DNA of 64,000 nt from Ampullaceana balthica (GCA_944989445.1 CALYLW010000680.1:386936-450935), one strand, 5' to 3'; positions 1 through 13,291 are shown, counted from the first letter of the stretch. Notes: generated by a model not told the origin, from the letters alone. A program made the numbers and translations.

Positions 1-1059
1 ACTTCACCATTTTAATTTTACCACTCAATTTATTTAGACTCTCTGCCCCGACATTTAAACAGTACATGATGTCACCAACGTTTGATGTTGTCAGTAGTCT
101 TTCTGTCTTACTTTTATTTTAGTCATCGTCAGGAGTTTGGGAATGTGTGCTAACAAATCACAAAGATTGACCCTCACAATAGATGATTATACGCAATTGT
201 TGTATTGGTTTCTTATCACAGACGAAGGCACTATAGCGGTATTTTGATATGTATCGCTTAGAGGGGATTATTTAAAATGTGGAAACGATTTTAAAATGGA
301 ACCCTAGTCTTTACGTCAATCGGTGGGAGAAACCTGGTAATTTGGCGTCTTCTGATGGTGTGTGGAGAACGCATCACAAGGTCAGGGTTATTTTCCTCAC
401 TATTTACCACATTTTTTTAGTTGGTTGCAGGGGGGTGTCTACACTATTTTCTGCTGACATTGCGAATTTTAATTTGTGTAAAGGGGGGGGGAGCCAAAGT
501 GTATCTGTTTTACCTGCACACTGTCATGGATGATTTCATGCCCCATTTCATGGCGCGTGCTGACTGCAAGACGTGCAGACATGGCCACAGATTGGAGGTG
601 ATTGAATAGCAAGACGTCAGGTTTTCTGATCGAATCTGTGGGGTGTTTTTGTTTTTGGACAGATCTCTGGAATGTGACTGAAAATTTTTTGAATTGAAGA
701 GATACGGTTTTATGTGAAAGAATGTTGAAGAAATACCAGACTCTTATTTTGTCTATGTTATCTTCAGGCCTTTATTTTATAATTAAGATAAGTACGTTGA
801 TAGAAAAAAAAATCTTTTTACTATACGTATTTAATGAATTTATTTGTCTTTAGTTTGAAAACTGTAACTTAAAACATGTTTTAAAATTCAAACTCCTCGA
901 AGACTTGACATCCTCAAAAGATTTATGTACTCTAACAATCTTACACTATAACCAGTGAGACATATATCAAAATCTAACATCACATATACAAATTATTTAA
1001 TTAAAAGTTACAATCTAGAATTGAAATGACACAAACCAAATGAAATGTTCAATTGAACC

Positions 1060-1262
1060 GAACAGCACAATAAACAAACATCTCAATGGAACAACATCAC
1101 AGTGAAAAAGCATGTCAATGGAACAAACATCACAATGGAACGTCACAATGAACAAACATTTCAATGGAACAAACATCATAATGAACAAACATGTCAATGG
1201 AACAAACGTCACAATGAACAAACATGTCAATGGAACAAAAATCACAATTTAACATCACAATC
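1060..1262. repeat. 33-bp minisatellite
   Basis: Degenerate tandem copies of a unit of about 33 bp built from CAATGGAACAAAC and CACAATGAACAAACATGT blocks. It is open in several frames only because the unit length is a multiple of three, so the small open frames across it are not evidence of a gene. Confidence 0.85.
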
Positions 1263-1352
1263 AAACAAACTACATAAACAAAAGCATCACATAAACCTAC
1301 AGATAAAAGCAATTCTTGAAGTTTTGAAGGTTGACTCTTGCGGGGCGTAGTT

Positions 1353-1441
1353 GGGGTGAGATCTAGTGATGATAAAGTTACCCTTTACCTTGATGAACGT
1401 GAGATCTAGTGATGATAAAGTTACCCTTTACCTTGATGAAC
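1353..1441. repeat. 45-bp tandem duplication
   Basis: Two nearly exact adjacent copies of a 45-bp block beginning GTGAGATCTAGTGATGATAA. No coding meaning is seen. Confidence 0.85.
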
Positions 1442-4237
1442 TCCACCAGCTGCCAGAGGTGCCGGCAAGTGAATACAAATCTTTATTGACCTGGTGTCAC
1501 AGACACATGGTTGTACTTGGGGTAGAAAGGATGTAGAAGAGGGTCGCAACCAAACATACAACAGATTACATTTTTGTGTTTGCCTTGGGAGAGACACGCA
1601 GACTAACAAGAGGAGAACATTTTGGCAGATCAGACATTTTAACAATAGCTTTGACGGTGCCAAATAAAATTAAAGAAATTGAAGGGAAAAAAGACGCATC
1701 TCTTTTTCCTCTTGACTCCACTGTCTAAATGAGTTTATTATGTGTTGAATTGGTCATGAGCTATGAAATATTTTAAATGAACTAATGACAAGTCAGCTTC
1801 AGGTTGGTGAGCAAGTTTTTACTGTTAAATTTACTTATGGATTCTTACTTTAAATTGCTGACACATTCACTTCATTTAATTTATTTAAGATTAAAAAATG
1901 GAGTTGATTTCAACACGCAATTCAAGTATTGGAATTGTTTGTTGAATGTTGATATTATGCATGGTTTATTAGTGTGTGTATAGAATAGAAAAATATATTC
2001 CTTTAAATTTCTTTTTCAAAACATATTTTTAATATATTATTTTAAAAATGTATTTTATTGATTAAATTGTTTCGCTGATTTAAAAAGAACGGATGATATC
2101 CATTATTTTAAATAACACACGTCAAATACACCTTTATCTCTCCAAGGCGAAACACTATTTCCGTCCCTCAAGAGCTTTTTTTTTCTATTAGCCTAACCTT
2201 CAGGAACAATGTGAGAAAAATATGTGAACCTTGCGTTCCTGTGCCAGCTCTCATAAATTCAAAATTGAACAACTTCCACAAGATGACATTCTGGTGTACT
2301 TGTTCGTGTCTAGTGGTTACACCTTGATTTCGAATAAACTTTTTTCCCCCCTTTACCTTCAAAATACAACTTCCAGGTCCAAAAATAGAAACTTGGAAAG
2401 GTAGACAGATATAATTTTTTTCTATTTATCTATCTTTTGTTACCTTTACCAGCCTTTTAAAAAAAGAGTTTTTTTGTGGTAGAGGATGGGAAAGATTAAA
2501 GAGTTATTGTTAAGTTGTATTTCTTGAAGGCTTGCCAGTTTTGTTTTTTTCCAAAATGACTCACTTTGTGTACACCTGTAGCTGTTAAAACAAAGAAATA
2601 CTATTTGTTATATAAAGAATATAATTTATATATAAATCGTAATATCTCTCTTTAAATCTCAATATTTTATTTGGTTTTTATATCCTATACATCCTTATAC
2701 AAACAGTTTTGCGTAGTTAAAATTCTTTTTTCGGTCCGAGAGTTTTTTGTTTGTTTGTTTTTAAATATTGTTAAGTCACAGCAGCTGAGCTGCATACATT
2801 TTGCCTGGCGTGGATTTGATTCCTAAAAGATAATTGTACACACACACATTTTAAAAAAATAAATTGTTGTTTATTAAAAATGAAAGTGTAAAAGGGACTG
2901 ATTCTATTCGTTAGTTCAAGTTATTCGATGCTTCCCTTTAAAGGCTATAATAATATTCTGGACAATAAATAAATCATTTACCGTTTGAGGCGTCTGACTC
3001 CTGGTTTTACATAATCACATAACTAAATTATGTACATTATTGAAGCATTGATCATTAAATGACGAGGAATCACAATCTTCACGACTTACGAGGAAAAGCT
3101 TTTGGTATCAATTATTATTCACTGACTTCGTCTGTGGGTCAAAATGGTCTGTCTTCTTGTCCATTTCTGTAATTAGTTTATAATAAACATTACGGATGGA
3201 TATCGTCTGCTCCCTCTCTTATTTTGCACCATGATGATGATGCATACTCATTCGATGTCTCCTCCGTCGTGCATTTTTAAATACAGGTATCAAAAATATA
3301 CACAGTCAATATAGATAGCCAGATAAATTATTAATTGTTCTTTAAAACTCATATACCAGAAACACACACAATATAGCCCATTAAATAAGTGAGTTTTTTT
3401 TTGTTTTTTTTTACTTTAACTTTGAAGACATTATAATTATAATTGAATTGAAATTCGCGCTTCGCTTCTCAAGTGAAATTTGGAGTATAATTTTATTCAC
3501 ACAAATTTGTTGTCTTTTATATAGCCCGTCCAAAATATACATTATCCTTGCTTTCTTGAAGGGGGAATGGGCTAAGAAAGCTTGGAAGGAACACTCATCA
3601 AGTCCAAGTGTCAATAAGAATTATTCAGTGGTTTTTGGGTGTGTTTTTTTTTGGGGGGGGGAGTGAAAATCCCTTTTGAATATGCAAAAGAAATATAAGA
3701 AAAAATAACGACATTTTTAAAGATACAATTTTTGTTTCTCTTCATAACACAGGGTTGTAAAATACCATTTATTCATCATTTCTTTTTAATTTTATTAATG
3801 ATAGCTAAAAATAATATAATTAATATGAATATGTTCAGAGTTTTTTAGGGGGTGGGGGTGGTGTGAGTGAGGCGGAATTTTCAGAATTCATATAATTTTT
3901 ATTAGTTTATTTGTTATGTATTTATTTATTTGCTTTTCTGTTATTTTTCAATTCTGCCCGCCGTTTTAATTAGCCTACAATGAATCAGCCTACTAAAATG
4001 AACAAGCAAATATTTAAACATTACAAATAAATAATCTCGTTAATTTGTACACGGACACATTAATTGGAAAAAATCAATTAATACTATTGTGAAAAACTCA
4101 GTTTTGACAAATGTTTTTTACATCTCAATTAATCTTTAGTGTTTCAATATTAATGGTTAATAAAAGAAAGATAAATTAAAATGAAAAATTGAAGATCTTG
4201 ACCAAGGTGTTGATTAGTTGATAATTATCATTTTCAG

Positions 4238-4395
4238 GTAGAGAACTCTTTCGACCCAGAGGAAGCTCTTAAATGTCTGGCTTGGATAAGGGAAGTAACA
4301 GGCGAGCCAATTCCTTTGGAGAGTGTCTTGGACAATAAACATAAGGTTTCTGAGTTCTTCTACAAAACACTCAAGGATGGCTTACTTTTGGTCAA
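4238..4395 (+). CDS. Calponin-like gene, shared exon 1 of the visible set
   Basis: Acceptor ttttcag precedes codon GTA and donor gtaag follows. It encodes VENSFDPEEALKCLAWIREV and the next 32 residues up to GLLLV, then 2 nt of a lysine codon. This is the first half of the CH domain. It begins in phase 0, so an upstream exon ending on a whole codon must supply the initiator methionine. Confidence 0.93.
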
Positions 4396-7300
4396 GTAAG
4401 TTCGTAGTATAGCAAGTTAGCATGTTATAAATATTTGACATTTGTAATTTCAAGTTTGGAGAGCCTTGAATTCCTTGGCATTTGGCTATAGTATAAGAGT
4501 GACTCAAGAGACATTGACAAACATTGACACTCATCTTGTACACTATAATTAGCAAGCACCGCTCCTTGCATTAAATTACTATATATTAAACAATATATGT
4601 ATTAACCTTTCTCACTTGTTATAATGTGAGCTGTCAGCCTCATTTTGGTACATTGATCCTTGGCAACATATGTAGCTTACCTCCTGGTCCCAAAAATACT
4701 ATATAATAATAATATATAATCAATTGACAAGTCTAATGAACCAATTTAAATTGTTTTAGGTTTTACCCACAATTTTTATTTATCCTAACCTTCCTATACT
4801 ATTTCTTATGATTAATTTATACTTGATTTGAAAATATAGTTTAAAACACAATAGATTTTTAAAAGGCTAATGAAAGGCATACAAAAAAATTGTTTGCTGT
4901 CCACCTTGTTTATCATTATTTTACATCAGATTTTAAGTTTAACAAATCCCATATAGATGTGTATTAAATTACCACCTTAACAGTAAAATCTAGTTAAAAA
5001 TTAAATGCTTCATTATATCAAAATCATTTACTTTCTTAAAATAAAATGTATTACATGATGTAATTGTATTTTTGACTTTTAAAATCAAACATTTCTTTTA
5101 GACTCGTGAACGCCATTGTACCAGATGACCTGCAGATCAACACGAGATCCCAGACATTTAAGAAAAGCAACAATGATGCCTTTGAGTCAGCCAAGGAGAG
5201 AGCCAGGTATTTTAGCTTCTGTGTAGACCATTCCTTGTGCCGTGAAGTTTTCCTATAGAGCTTAAGTGTAGAATAAGTGTAAGCTTGTTGTGTGGTTGGT
5301 TTCATGTGTCATCTCTAATTGTTTAGTGATCATCGCTAATAATTTGGTGGTCATCTCCAATGCTTTGATGATCATTCTTCATAGTTTGGTGGTCATCTCA
5401 CAAATTACATTAATACTTCATTTTTTATATCTTTGCCAATATAGCCTACTTTTGTGTGACTAGTTTTTTTGTGTGTGGAAAATCTAATCAATCATTTACA
5501 TTCAAATTATCATTAAAAGTTTTAATTTTTATTTTCTGACATTTAATTTTTTCTTCATCACGATATGTAAAAGAAATTCATGTTTAATTATTCAGTGAAT
5601 TTTATAATTTTTGAAAATAATAAGCCATCAATGAATATTGAAATTAAAAAGAAAATCTAGTTATCTGATGCTGAGACTGATAGTTTCACATTGAAATATT
5701 GAACAGTAATTAATCCCTATCGTATGGAAATATAAACATCATACAAATTAATTATTAATTTCTCTGTTAGTTTTCTAAATTGTTGTTTAGATAAATTGTG
5801 TGTTCTATGTCTGTGAGTGTCGTAGACTAGTAATAGATTTTCATGACACATTTATGGTATGTATTATTTTGTAATAAAACCATTGTGACCCTGTCTATTA
5901 ATTGTTTAAAATTAATAATTAATTATTTCTAATAATAAGCAAGTTTGGTGGCTCTACTGTTGTTACATCATTATAAACAAAAATGTGTAGTTGTACTGAG
6001 TAACCTCAAGTTAAGTAGCTCTCCTGGATATCAAGTCATGAAGAGTATTTTTTTTCTTTCAAATTTAATTTAAAACACAACCTCCCAACTAGCCTAGCCC
6101 AAATAAATTACTTCCCTTATAATATTTTTTGTTTAGAGCTGTAGACAGTGTATCAACCAATAGTATTGCACTATGCCTTTAAGTAAATCTCTCACATGTA
6201 TTATTTTTTTGTTAGATTAGAAAAAGACATCTTTCAGGATTTAATTTATTAAATTTAGTAGACTTATCATTGGAAAAGATCTGATTTCATACAATGACTC
6301 TTTGAATTATAGTTATAATTAGAAATGATTTATTCTTCTATCTGAATTAACGTGTGCCCCTGTCTTGTGGACTAACTAGTATTTGAATGCCTTGCACTGT
6401 TCCCGCTTTACGCATCTTTTAGTGTGGCTTTTTTGTGAGTGAAATTTGGCTGCGTGCAACCACTGACATGTTCCTGATTCGCTGAACAGACATGACAGGT
6501 AACTAACCATTATTTTGATCTATTGTTGGTGATTGTTCATTTAAAATCCTACAAAAATGGTGACTTTTAAAATTTGAACAAGAATTAATAGATAGAGTTT
6601 TATGTGTTTCTATATGTGTAATAACTTCCTTTTTTCCCACCCAAAACAAAATCTGTCAGAATAATTATTGAATATTTGAACTAAGCTAAACTAAATATTA
6701 AGCAAGATTCAGTATATCAATTTTTGCTTACTATGCATATCATCAAAAAAGGCGGAACAGGCTAAATAAAAGTCCTTGAGTTTAAAATAAAAATATACTT
6801 GTTCATAGTTAATTTTATTTCATACTTTGATATAAAATAAATGGAAATGAGATAATATGAAATATTATAAGCTTTAGGTATTTTGAAAAAACTAATATAG
6901 TTTCATGTAACAAAATATTTTCTCTCAATCAGAATTGAGCTCTTTACTCAAAAAATTCAAGAATACGGTGTGGCAGAAAACATGGGTTTCCAAACAGACA
7001 ACTTGTATGAAAAGACAAACTTGGCGCAAGTTTGTGCAGCTATCAGAAACTTGGGCATTGAGGTGAGAAATTTCACTAATTAGTTGGAAGCGTCAATGTA
7101 TACCAAATGGTAAACAATATTAACCCTTCATTCAGTTGAGTTGCCACACAGACACTTGCTCAAATTTTATCAGCGTGGATACAGGTACTTAATGTTCAAG
7201 GTTGTGTTTTACTTGAAAGGAGTTTTAAGAGGCAGGATAACAGTTGCTTACCTTAGTCATAATAAAAATGCAGTGAATTATAAATTCATGTCATTTGTAT

Positions 7301-9905
7301 ATAAACACTACTTAGTATTATCATATCATTGCTTTTAGGCTGAGTCCAGACCCAGCTACTCTGGACACCGAATTTGGCCAAAACGCGCAGAAGTCAATCG
7401 CAGGAACTTCAGTGATGAGCAGCTGAGGGCCAGTGAGGGAGTCATCAATCTCCAGATGGGCACCAACAAGGGAGCCAATCAGTCCGGCATGAATTTCGGC
7501 AAAAAGAGGATGATCACGAAAGATTAGGAAACTAATGACCATTTTATTTTTCTTAGGATATGCAAATTCAAAGTTAAATGATTGGTCTGTGAGCAGGGAT
7601 TTTTACGATTCTTTCAATTCTAAGCAAAGACCCGGTCTAAGAACTGATTTTAGAAAAAATGACAAAACTGATGGTTCATAATTTAATGTTTAATGTGCTA
7701 AAATGTATATTTAAGGAGATAATGAGCAAAGAGTATCAAATAGTCACAACATCGCATTCCTTGATATCTTGTATATATATTTATATATTGACTGGCTGGC
7801 AGCTGCGACTGCAAAACATCGACCACATGGACGTACAATTGTTATTATTTTGCTCTATGACTCTTGTACATTTACCTCCTTAAATATCCTATAATTAGCA
7901 TGACTTTTTTTGCTAAAACAAAGTGTTAATGCATTTTAAAAATTGTTGTAAAAGGAAATGAAATTAATTGACACTTTTATGAAGGAAGAAAATAACTATG
8001 GCTACTCAACTATAGAAATTCCTTACTATCACAAACTATAATATTTCTGCTCACGACCAAAAAATGTGGAATGTTTAATGGTCAATGGCATAATAAAATA
8101 TATTTTTTGTGATTTTTCTGCGCTTACACGTCAAGGTTATTAGATGCTGTTTCGCAGTCTGAAAATGGTCACTGAACATTTTCCCAACTAATACATTGTA
8201 ATATTCTCATCCTGGCCTGGGGATACTTCAGAGTAACAATTTATTCAGTTCTTGATAAAATTAAACAGATGTTCACAAGTTGTATGCGATTTATATTTCT
8301 ACATATAAACATACATGTACTCCAGAATTTCGTCTTTTAAAATATTCAATTCGATAGTGAAATAGTCAAATTTAATTACATTTTAGGCCTTTATCGGCCT
8401 TATAAACTTATCTAGGCTAATCAATAAAACTGAATTAGTCTCTTTTGTGAGTAAAATTGATTTACACCCACTTAAGATGCAAAGACTGTGTGATCCACAA
8501 AAAATTAAGCAAAGTTACGGTATTTAAATTTTGTTAACATATTCATTTAACAAGTAGTTTCAAGAATCAATTTCAAATAGTGGATATGGTTCTTTGCATT
8601 TTATTTGGATTTAAATAAAATAATAGTAATAGTGTTACAATATTTTTTTTCAATTAAAAAAAAAGTATTTACTTTTATTTTATAAATAATTCTTCATTGT
8701 GCTGTGTGTGATACGTCATTTTCCTTGCCTAAAGTCAAGCAATGGTGTCAGGCTGGAGTTTTGTTTCCATGTATGTTTCCTTGTACACAATTTTTCTACT
8801 TTTTTATGGGGGAAAGGATTGGTTGGATGTCACCTGTTGCTTATTTATTGCATAGGGTGTTCTGTCACTGCAGTCAATAAAAAACACGGCTTAAAACAAA
8901 CGTTTCTTGTGTTGTCTTTTACCTGAGTTGTGGCCCATCATAACAGAGTGGATTACATTTTTTAAAATAATATTTGAGATATTAAAATGGTAGAAAGATT
9001 TACCAAGGACAGTGCTCCCACACTTTCACAAATTATTAATATTAATGTAAAACTTTCAATTGTGAAAATTGATAAAATAATGTCAAAAGTTCACCACTAT
9101 CAGGTAGTTTGTATGTAAACACACACACCATTAATAAATACATGGGTAGGGAAACAATAATTATTTACACTAACATGGCTCATACTTTTAATAAATTGTT
9201 TTAGTATATTTTAGGCAAAAGATTTAGCCACCCAGCAATATAACAATAAGAACCTAAAATCTCATACAGTAATTAGATTTTTTATTAAAATAACTGATAC
9301 AGCGGTAAAAGTATTATAATCTGTTTTTAAAAAAAAAGTATTTCTTGGAATGTCTAAAGAAGTTAAATATGTGAATTCAAAGTTAAATATTAACATTATC
9401 TAAGGAAGTATATCGCTTGGAACAAAAATGAAAAAAAAATCTTCATTTAAATGTAAATATACTCAATGGCAGGATAGAGCTATTTGTCTACAAATGTCAG
9501 GAGTTTGGAGTAGCAGAGAACAACACATTTCAAACAGACTCCCTGTATGAGAGAACAAACCTTTCCCAGGTGTGTGCTGCTATCCGTGCTTTGGGAATTG
9601 AGGTAAGAGCAATTTTTTTCAAATTTTGTAAATTTTTAAAACAAAGATATTCCAATGTACACATAAATGTTCATTTAGAAAGTGTACCTACAATTTCAAT
9701 CTACTTTCAAATTTAGGCTGAATCCCGTCCAAGTTATACAGGAACAAGAATGTGGCCAAAGAAATCCGAGACCAACCGACGAACATTCACAGAAGAGCAA
9801 CTGAGAATGGGGGAGAGTGTGATTAACCTTCAGATGGGAACCAACAAATTTGCCACTCAATCCGGAATGAACTTTGGCAAAAAACGGATGATCACCAAAG
9901 ACTGA
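4238..9905 (+). CDS. Calponin/transgelin-like muscle protein gene with two alternative 3' cassettes
   Basis: The gene encodes a small actin-binding protein of the calponin/transgelin (Mp20, myophilin) family, which in animals decorates thin filaments of smooth or obliquely striated muscle. Exons 4238-4395 and 5102-5206 are shared. Cassette A is 6933-7062 plus 7339-7527 and cassette B is 9473-9602 plus 9717-9905. All junctions are GT/AG and phases match. The A form gives 193 codons from the first visible residue. Residues 12-130 form a CH domain (CLAWIREVTGEPI, KTLKDGLLLVKLVNAI, TNLAQVCAAIRNLGIE). Residues 169-185 form one calponin-like repeat (LQMGTNKGANQSG then MNFG). About 15-25 N-terminal residues are missing because the first coding exon is not identified. 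Cassette B has the same exon lengths and phases, so mutually exclusive 3' terminal use is inferred. The family call is secure; the exact paralogue is not. Confidence 0.93.
5102..5206 (+). CDS. Calponin-like gene, shared exon 2
   Basis: Acceptor tctttttag and donor gtattt flank a 105-bp exon encoding LVNAIVPDDLQINTRSQTF followed by KKSNNDAFESAKERA. It completes the split lysine codon and leaves AG of an arginine codon. Both cassette exons at 6933 and 9473 restore arginine, so either can be joined to it. Confidence 0.92.
6933..7062 (+). CDS. Calponin-like gene, cassette A CH-domain exon
   Basis: A 130-bp exon encoding RIELFTQKIQEYGVAENM, then GFQTDNLYEKTNLAQV and CAAIRNLGIE, the C-terminal part of the CH domain. 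It has acceptor ctcaatcag and donor gtgaga. Its partner at 9473 has the same length and phase. Confidence 0.92.
7339..7527 (+). CDS. Calponin-like gene, cassette A terminal exon
   Basis: Encodes 62 residues starting AESRPSYSGHRIWPK and ending GKKRMITKD, then TAG. It carries the canonical calponin-like repeat core NKGANQSG. A plausible polyadenylation signal AATAAA at 8876-8881 is followed by a GT-rich tract, which would give this isoform a 3' UTR of about 1.35 kb; that 3' end is inferred. Confidence 0.92.
   Translation, partial: AESRPSYSGHRIWPKRAEVNRRNFSDEQLRASEGVINLQMGTNKGANQSGMNFGKKRMITKD
8876..8881 (+). promoter_or_regulatory. Candidate polyadenylation signal for cassette A
   Basis: AATAAA in a less AT-rich local context, followed within about 25 bp by TTTCTTGTGTTGTCTTTT, a typical GU/U-rich downstream element. 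Other AATAAA motifs occur between 7527 and 9472, so the choice is tentative. Confidence 0.4.
9473..9602 (+). CDS. Calponin-like gene, cassette B CH-domain exon
   Basis: A duplicate of the 6933 exon with identical length and phase. It encodes RIELFVYKCQEFGVAENN, then TFQTDSLYERTNLSQV and CAAIRALGIE. The acceptor is caatggcag and the donor gtaaga. Substitutions are mostly conservative, indicating that the copy is under constraint rather than dead. Confidence 0.92.
9717..9905 (+). CDS. Calponin-like gene, cassette B terminal exon
   Basis: A duplicate of the 7339 exon, also 189 bp, ending MNFGKKRMITKD then TGA. The repeat core reads NKFATQSG in place of NKGANQSG, so the two isoforms differ at the actin-contacting calponin-like repeat. 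The intron inside this cassette is only 114 bp. Confidence 0.92.
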   Translation, partial: AESRPSYTGTRMWPKKSETNRRTFTEEQLRMGESVINLQMGTNKFATQSGMNFGKKRMITKD

Positions 9906-12117
9906 CGAATCCACTGGGTTGCCAGTAGTACTGAGATCACAACCTTGGTAGTTATGTGCGTGTACGTAAGAGCATATCAGGTACCAGGTGACATGATAAA
10001 AGGGTGGAACTAAGATGAAAATGAAGAATTTTTATTATTAACACAATTCAGACTTTTGTACATAAAATCCGGTATTTTTGAATGTAGTGCCTACAAGGAA
10101 AACGCATTTTTTCCTGAAAAGTTTATATTTCATTTTATAAGGCTTACTTGAGTTTTAGTATTCAAAGTTTTATGAAGCATACTGGAAAGAATGTTTGTAG
10201 GACTTTGTGAGATGTCTTTAACAAAAAAAATATAATATTAATAAAAGTCAAGTTTTATAAAAACATAAATATTAAAAAATTTATGAAATTATTAAAATTT
10301 AAAATTTTAATTTACTTATTAAATGAAACAAATTCTCAGCTTACTTACATATTATCTTGAAGAATGTGAATAGATACTAAGAGTATCTTGGAGTTTGGAC
10401 TTACTTAATTTTGAATTAAATTAAGTTTATTTTAAAGCTGACTTTAAAAAGACATTGACATGATAATTAATTTAAAATGAAAAATACTATCTTTCTCTCC
10501 TGACAAAAGTGCAATATTTTTTCATTAGATATTTTTTCTTTTATGTATTCTAATTTCAATTAAAGTTTTTAAAAAATCATGTGTGTCTTATTTTTATAGA
10601 ACTTTTATTTAAGATTCAAGTACTAAATTGTAAAGTTACTTTGCTAGAGTTTATCTGTGGAGTAAATGAAATACTTAGTTCTATTCTGTCTTAATCTATT
10701 TAAGGAATCTACTTGTGCAATCATATTTATTCTGTTTTATACTTGCACACATTTGAACTATTTGAGATTTATTTTAATAAATCTTCCATCCAACATTGCT
10801 TATTTTTTGTTTTGTTTATTGTATAGGATTTCTTAGTTTAATGAAGGATGATATTTTACTTGATGTTACTCAAGAAACATTACAGCATGATTACAGTATC
10901 CATTCTTTTGGGGCTTGAAGCACAAATTGATATCAAAATCAATAAGCTAATGATATTTATTTTATTCTTACTCTGTAACTTCCTTTAATTTTAATCCTAT
11001 AAACATTGACATGGTACAATGTATTGAAATTATATTAGATGATTTATGAATGAAGAAAAATAATACATTCATTTTACTTTCACTAATAAAGTTTCTGAAG
11101 TATTAGTGAATTTTAAGGGTTGTGAATAAGAAAAGCTGAAAGCTCAATAATTATAGCATTAAAATTATAATTGACTTATTGGATAGGTGTAATTGATGTC
11201 ATTACTGGTTTTGTTTCTGATAAATCAAATATATTACTGTATTAAAACGAACACTATTTATTTATTTAAAACCAGCCATATTTATTAATGAATCAATGTA
11301 ATATCTATATACAGTTCTTTAAAACAAACCATCGTCTCACTACATTCAACAATCTTTCTAAAAAAAATATCTTAAAAAATAAGATATTTTTTAAAATTAC
11401 AAAATGGAAATAAATGCCAAGGCCAAAGTTACACACACCCACAAAAACTAGTGCTAATTAAAAATTATTTTAAAAAAAACAAAAAAAACTTTAAATAATA
11501 AGCAAAAGACAAGAAATAAATACCCATCAATTTTTTCAGTGATGAATTGAAAAGATTACTACAATCAATAAGGTACAGTAAACATGACAACTCTAATTAA
11601 TATATCTGTGAAATTAGCTGCAGTCTGTTTGAAACAATTTTAAAAAAAAAGAACATGGGTATCTGGGTTGTTCTCTAAACATGTTGGACAACTTAGTATT
11701 TTGGAGAACGCTTTATGTTTAAAATCATTTCTTTTATTTAACACAGCATAGTAATAAAAAAGAAATGCATATATTTAATATATATCAGAAATATAATTGA
11801 CTTGATTATTCTGGTCATGACAAAAAACAAATAACCAATACAATATTATTCCTCTTACATGATCAGTTCTTTAAAACTTCAGAATTTCTTGAAAAAGCAT
11901 ATAGTGTACAGCAGGTCAAGAACTTAAAACATATGAAATATAAAAGATATATCTCAGAAGAATTTGAGTATTTGTCAACACAAACCTTTCAATTGGCAAA
12001 GAATAACCCCTAAGTATCTGAGACTGATAAAGTTAACCAATAGCTATGACGATGTGTGTGGGGTGTATGTGGGATTTAATAAGAGAAAACATTTTCCTTT
12101 GTGAATTTACTTCCTTT

Positions 12118-12190
12118 TACCACCTATCTTGTACCACCTATCTTGTACCACCTATCTTGTACCACCTATCTTGTACCACCTATCTTGTAC
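12118..12190. repeat. 14-bp minisatellite, about five copies
   Basis: Five near-perfect copies of TACCACCTATCTTG. The open frame across it (12046-12318) is a by-product. Confidence 0.9.
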
Positions 12191-12478
12191 CTATGGTATT
12201 TCAAACAAGTAAGATCAGTTTAAAACCCTTCCTTTTCTTGTTTGTCCAAATATATAGAGATGTTTTAGTAGATCTGTTATCTATAGTTATGTTAGTAATT
12301 ATTAATTTCTTCAAATGATTTTTCTTTATCTGAGCTTTTGCACCATTTAAATGCTACTATCAAAATAGTCAAATAAATAATGTGAATTTATAAGCCTCAA
12401 ATGAAATAAAATACTATAATATAAATATTGTTTATTCAAAAATGTGTCATCTCATCTTTCTTGAACTTTGACCCTTAG

Positions 12479-12526
12479 GAATCTAAACAAAGAGCCGAGG
12501 TCTGGAGATTGTTAACTGATATTTGA
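12479..12526 (+). CDS. Weak candidate terminal exon
   Basis: A pyrimidine-rich acceptor ending cccttag precedes ESKQRAEVWRLLTDI and TGA. The translation looks protein-like but is very short, has no identified upstream exon, and the opposite strand also offers an acceptor-flanked short frame here. Confidence 0.18.
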   Translation, partial: ESKQRAEVWRLLTDI

Positions 12527-13226
12527 TCCCGTCTGTAAAAGTAATTTTCTACTTTCTTTATTTATTTGGTCTACATCAGAAGCAAATTAGGTACATTTGT
12601 TTTACTGCACCTTTTTGTTACAAAATATAGACTTCCATTAAAAGTAATACTTTCAAGGCATGTTCCTCTTCTGTACCACCATTCAAAACAATATATTTCT
12701 ATTATGCAGTTGATCTAAAATACAACACAATTTAAAATAATCATATTTTTTATATCTTTCTTTACATTTAGTAAAGTAAAGCAAGTTAATAATTTTAAGA
12801 TAATTTAAGGTAGTGAAAAAACATGAATTCTTCGAATACTGATGGCTTTACCGTTTGTGCTAGCTTCACAGATGTTAATTGAATAATCTACCAATAAGTA
12901 TAACAACGTTGTTCACAAGAGATTTTCACTGGATGTAATTAATGTTTTACATACAGAATAACATTGCAAAACCAATACTACTGATATCATACAATAAATA
13001 AAATATATAAATGTAACAAAGGGGGATCTAAAAAGCTCACGAAAGTCTCCCACAACCACTAAGGGCTCAATTCGAAAATTCAATAACTACATTGACCCTT
13101 AACCATAAAAGGCAAAGGACTGTTTAGATGCTAAGGGTGTAGCTCTGGTACACAAAGAAAAGGCGTGTAAATGTATCATTTGGTCTTTTCAGTGATTTTA
13201 ACATGTTAATTTAAGCACATCATCAT

Positions 13227-13291
13227 CTACACAGTCTTAAACTGTCCATCAAAGGATCGATCGGCTAAACTTTCTATATATGCAGGCATAT
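13227..13291 (-). CDS. Weak candidate terminal exon
   Basis: On the - strand, acceptor cttttctacag precedes two bases, then MPAYIESLADRSFDGQFKTV and TAG. The frame has balanced composition unlike the AT-rich surroundings. No matching upstream exon was found. It could be an alternative last exon of a - strand gene such as NAV, or chance. Confidence 0.22.

Larger units (their letters stand above)
1..4237. other. AT-rich region upstream of the calponin-like gene
   Basis: No coding exon can be supported firmly. The stretch holds a 33-bp minisatellite (about 1060-1260), a 45-bp tandem duplication (1353-1441) and G runs near 483 and 3650. The missing first coding exon of the calponin-like gene should lie here or left of the window. 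One in-phase candidate is 526-597: ATG, 24 codons, then GAG followed by gtgatt. Its predicted N-terminus does not resemble the family, so it is only a weak possibility. Confidence 0.5.
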
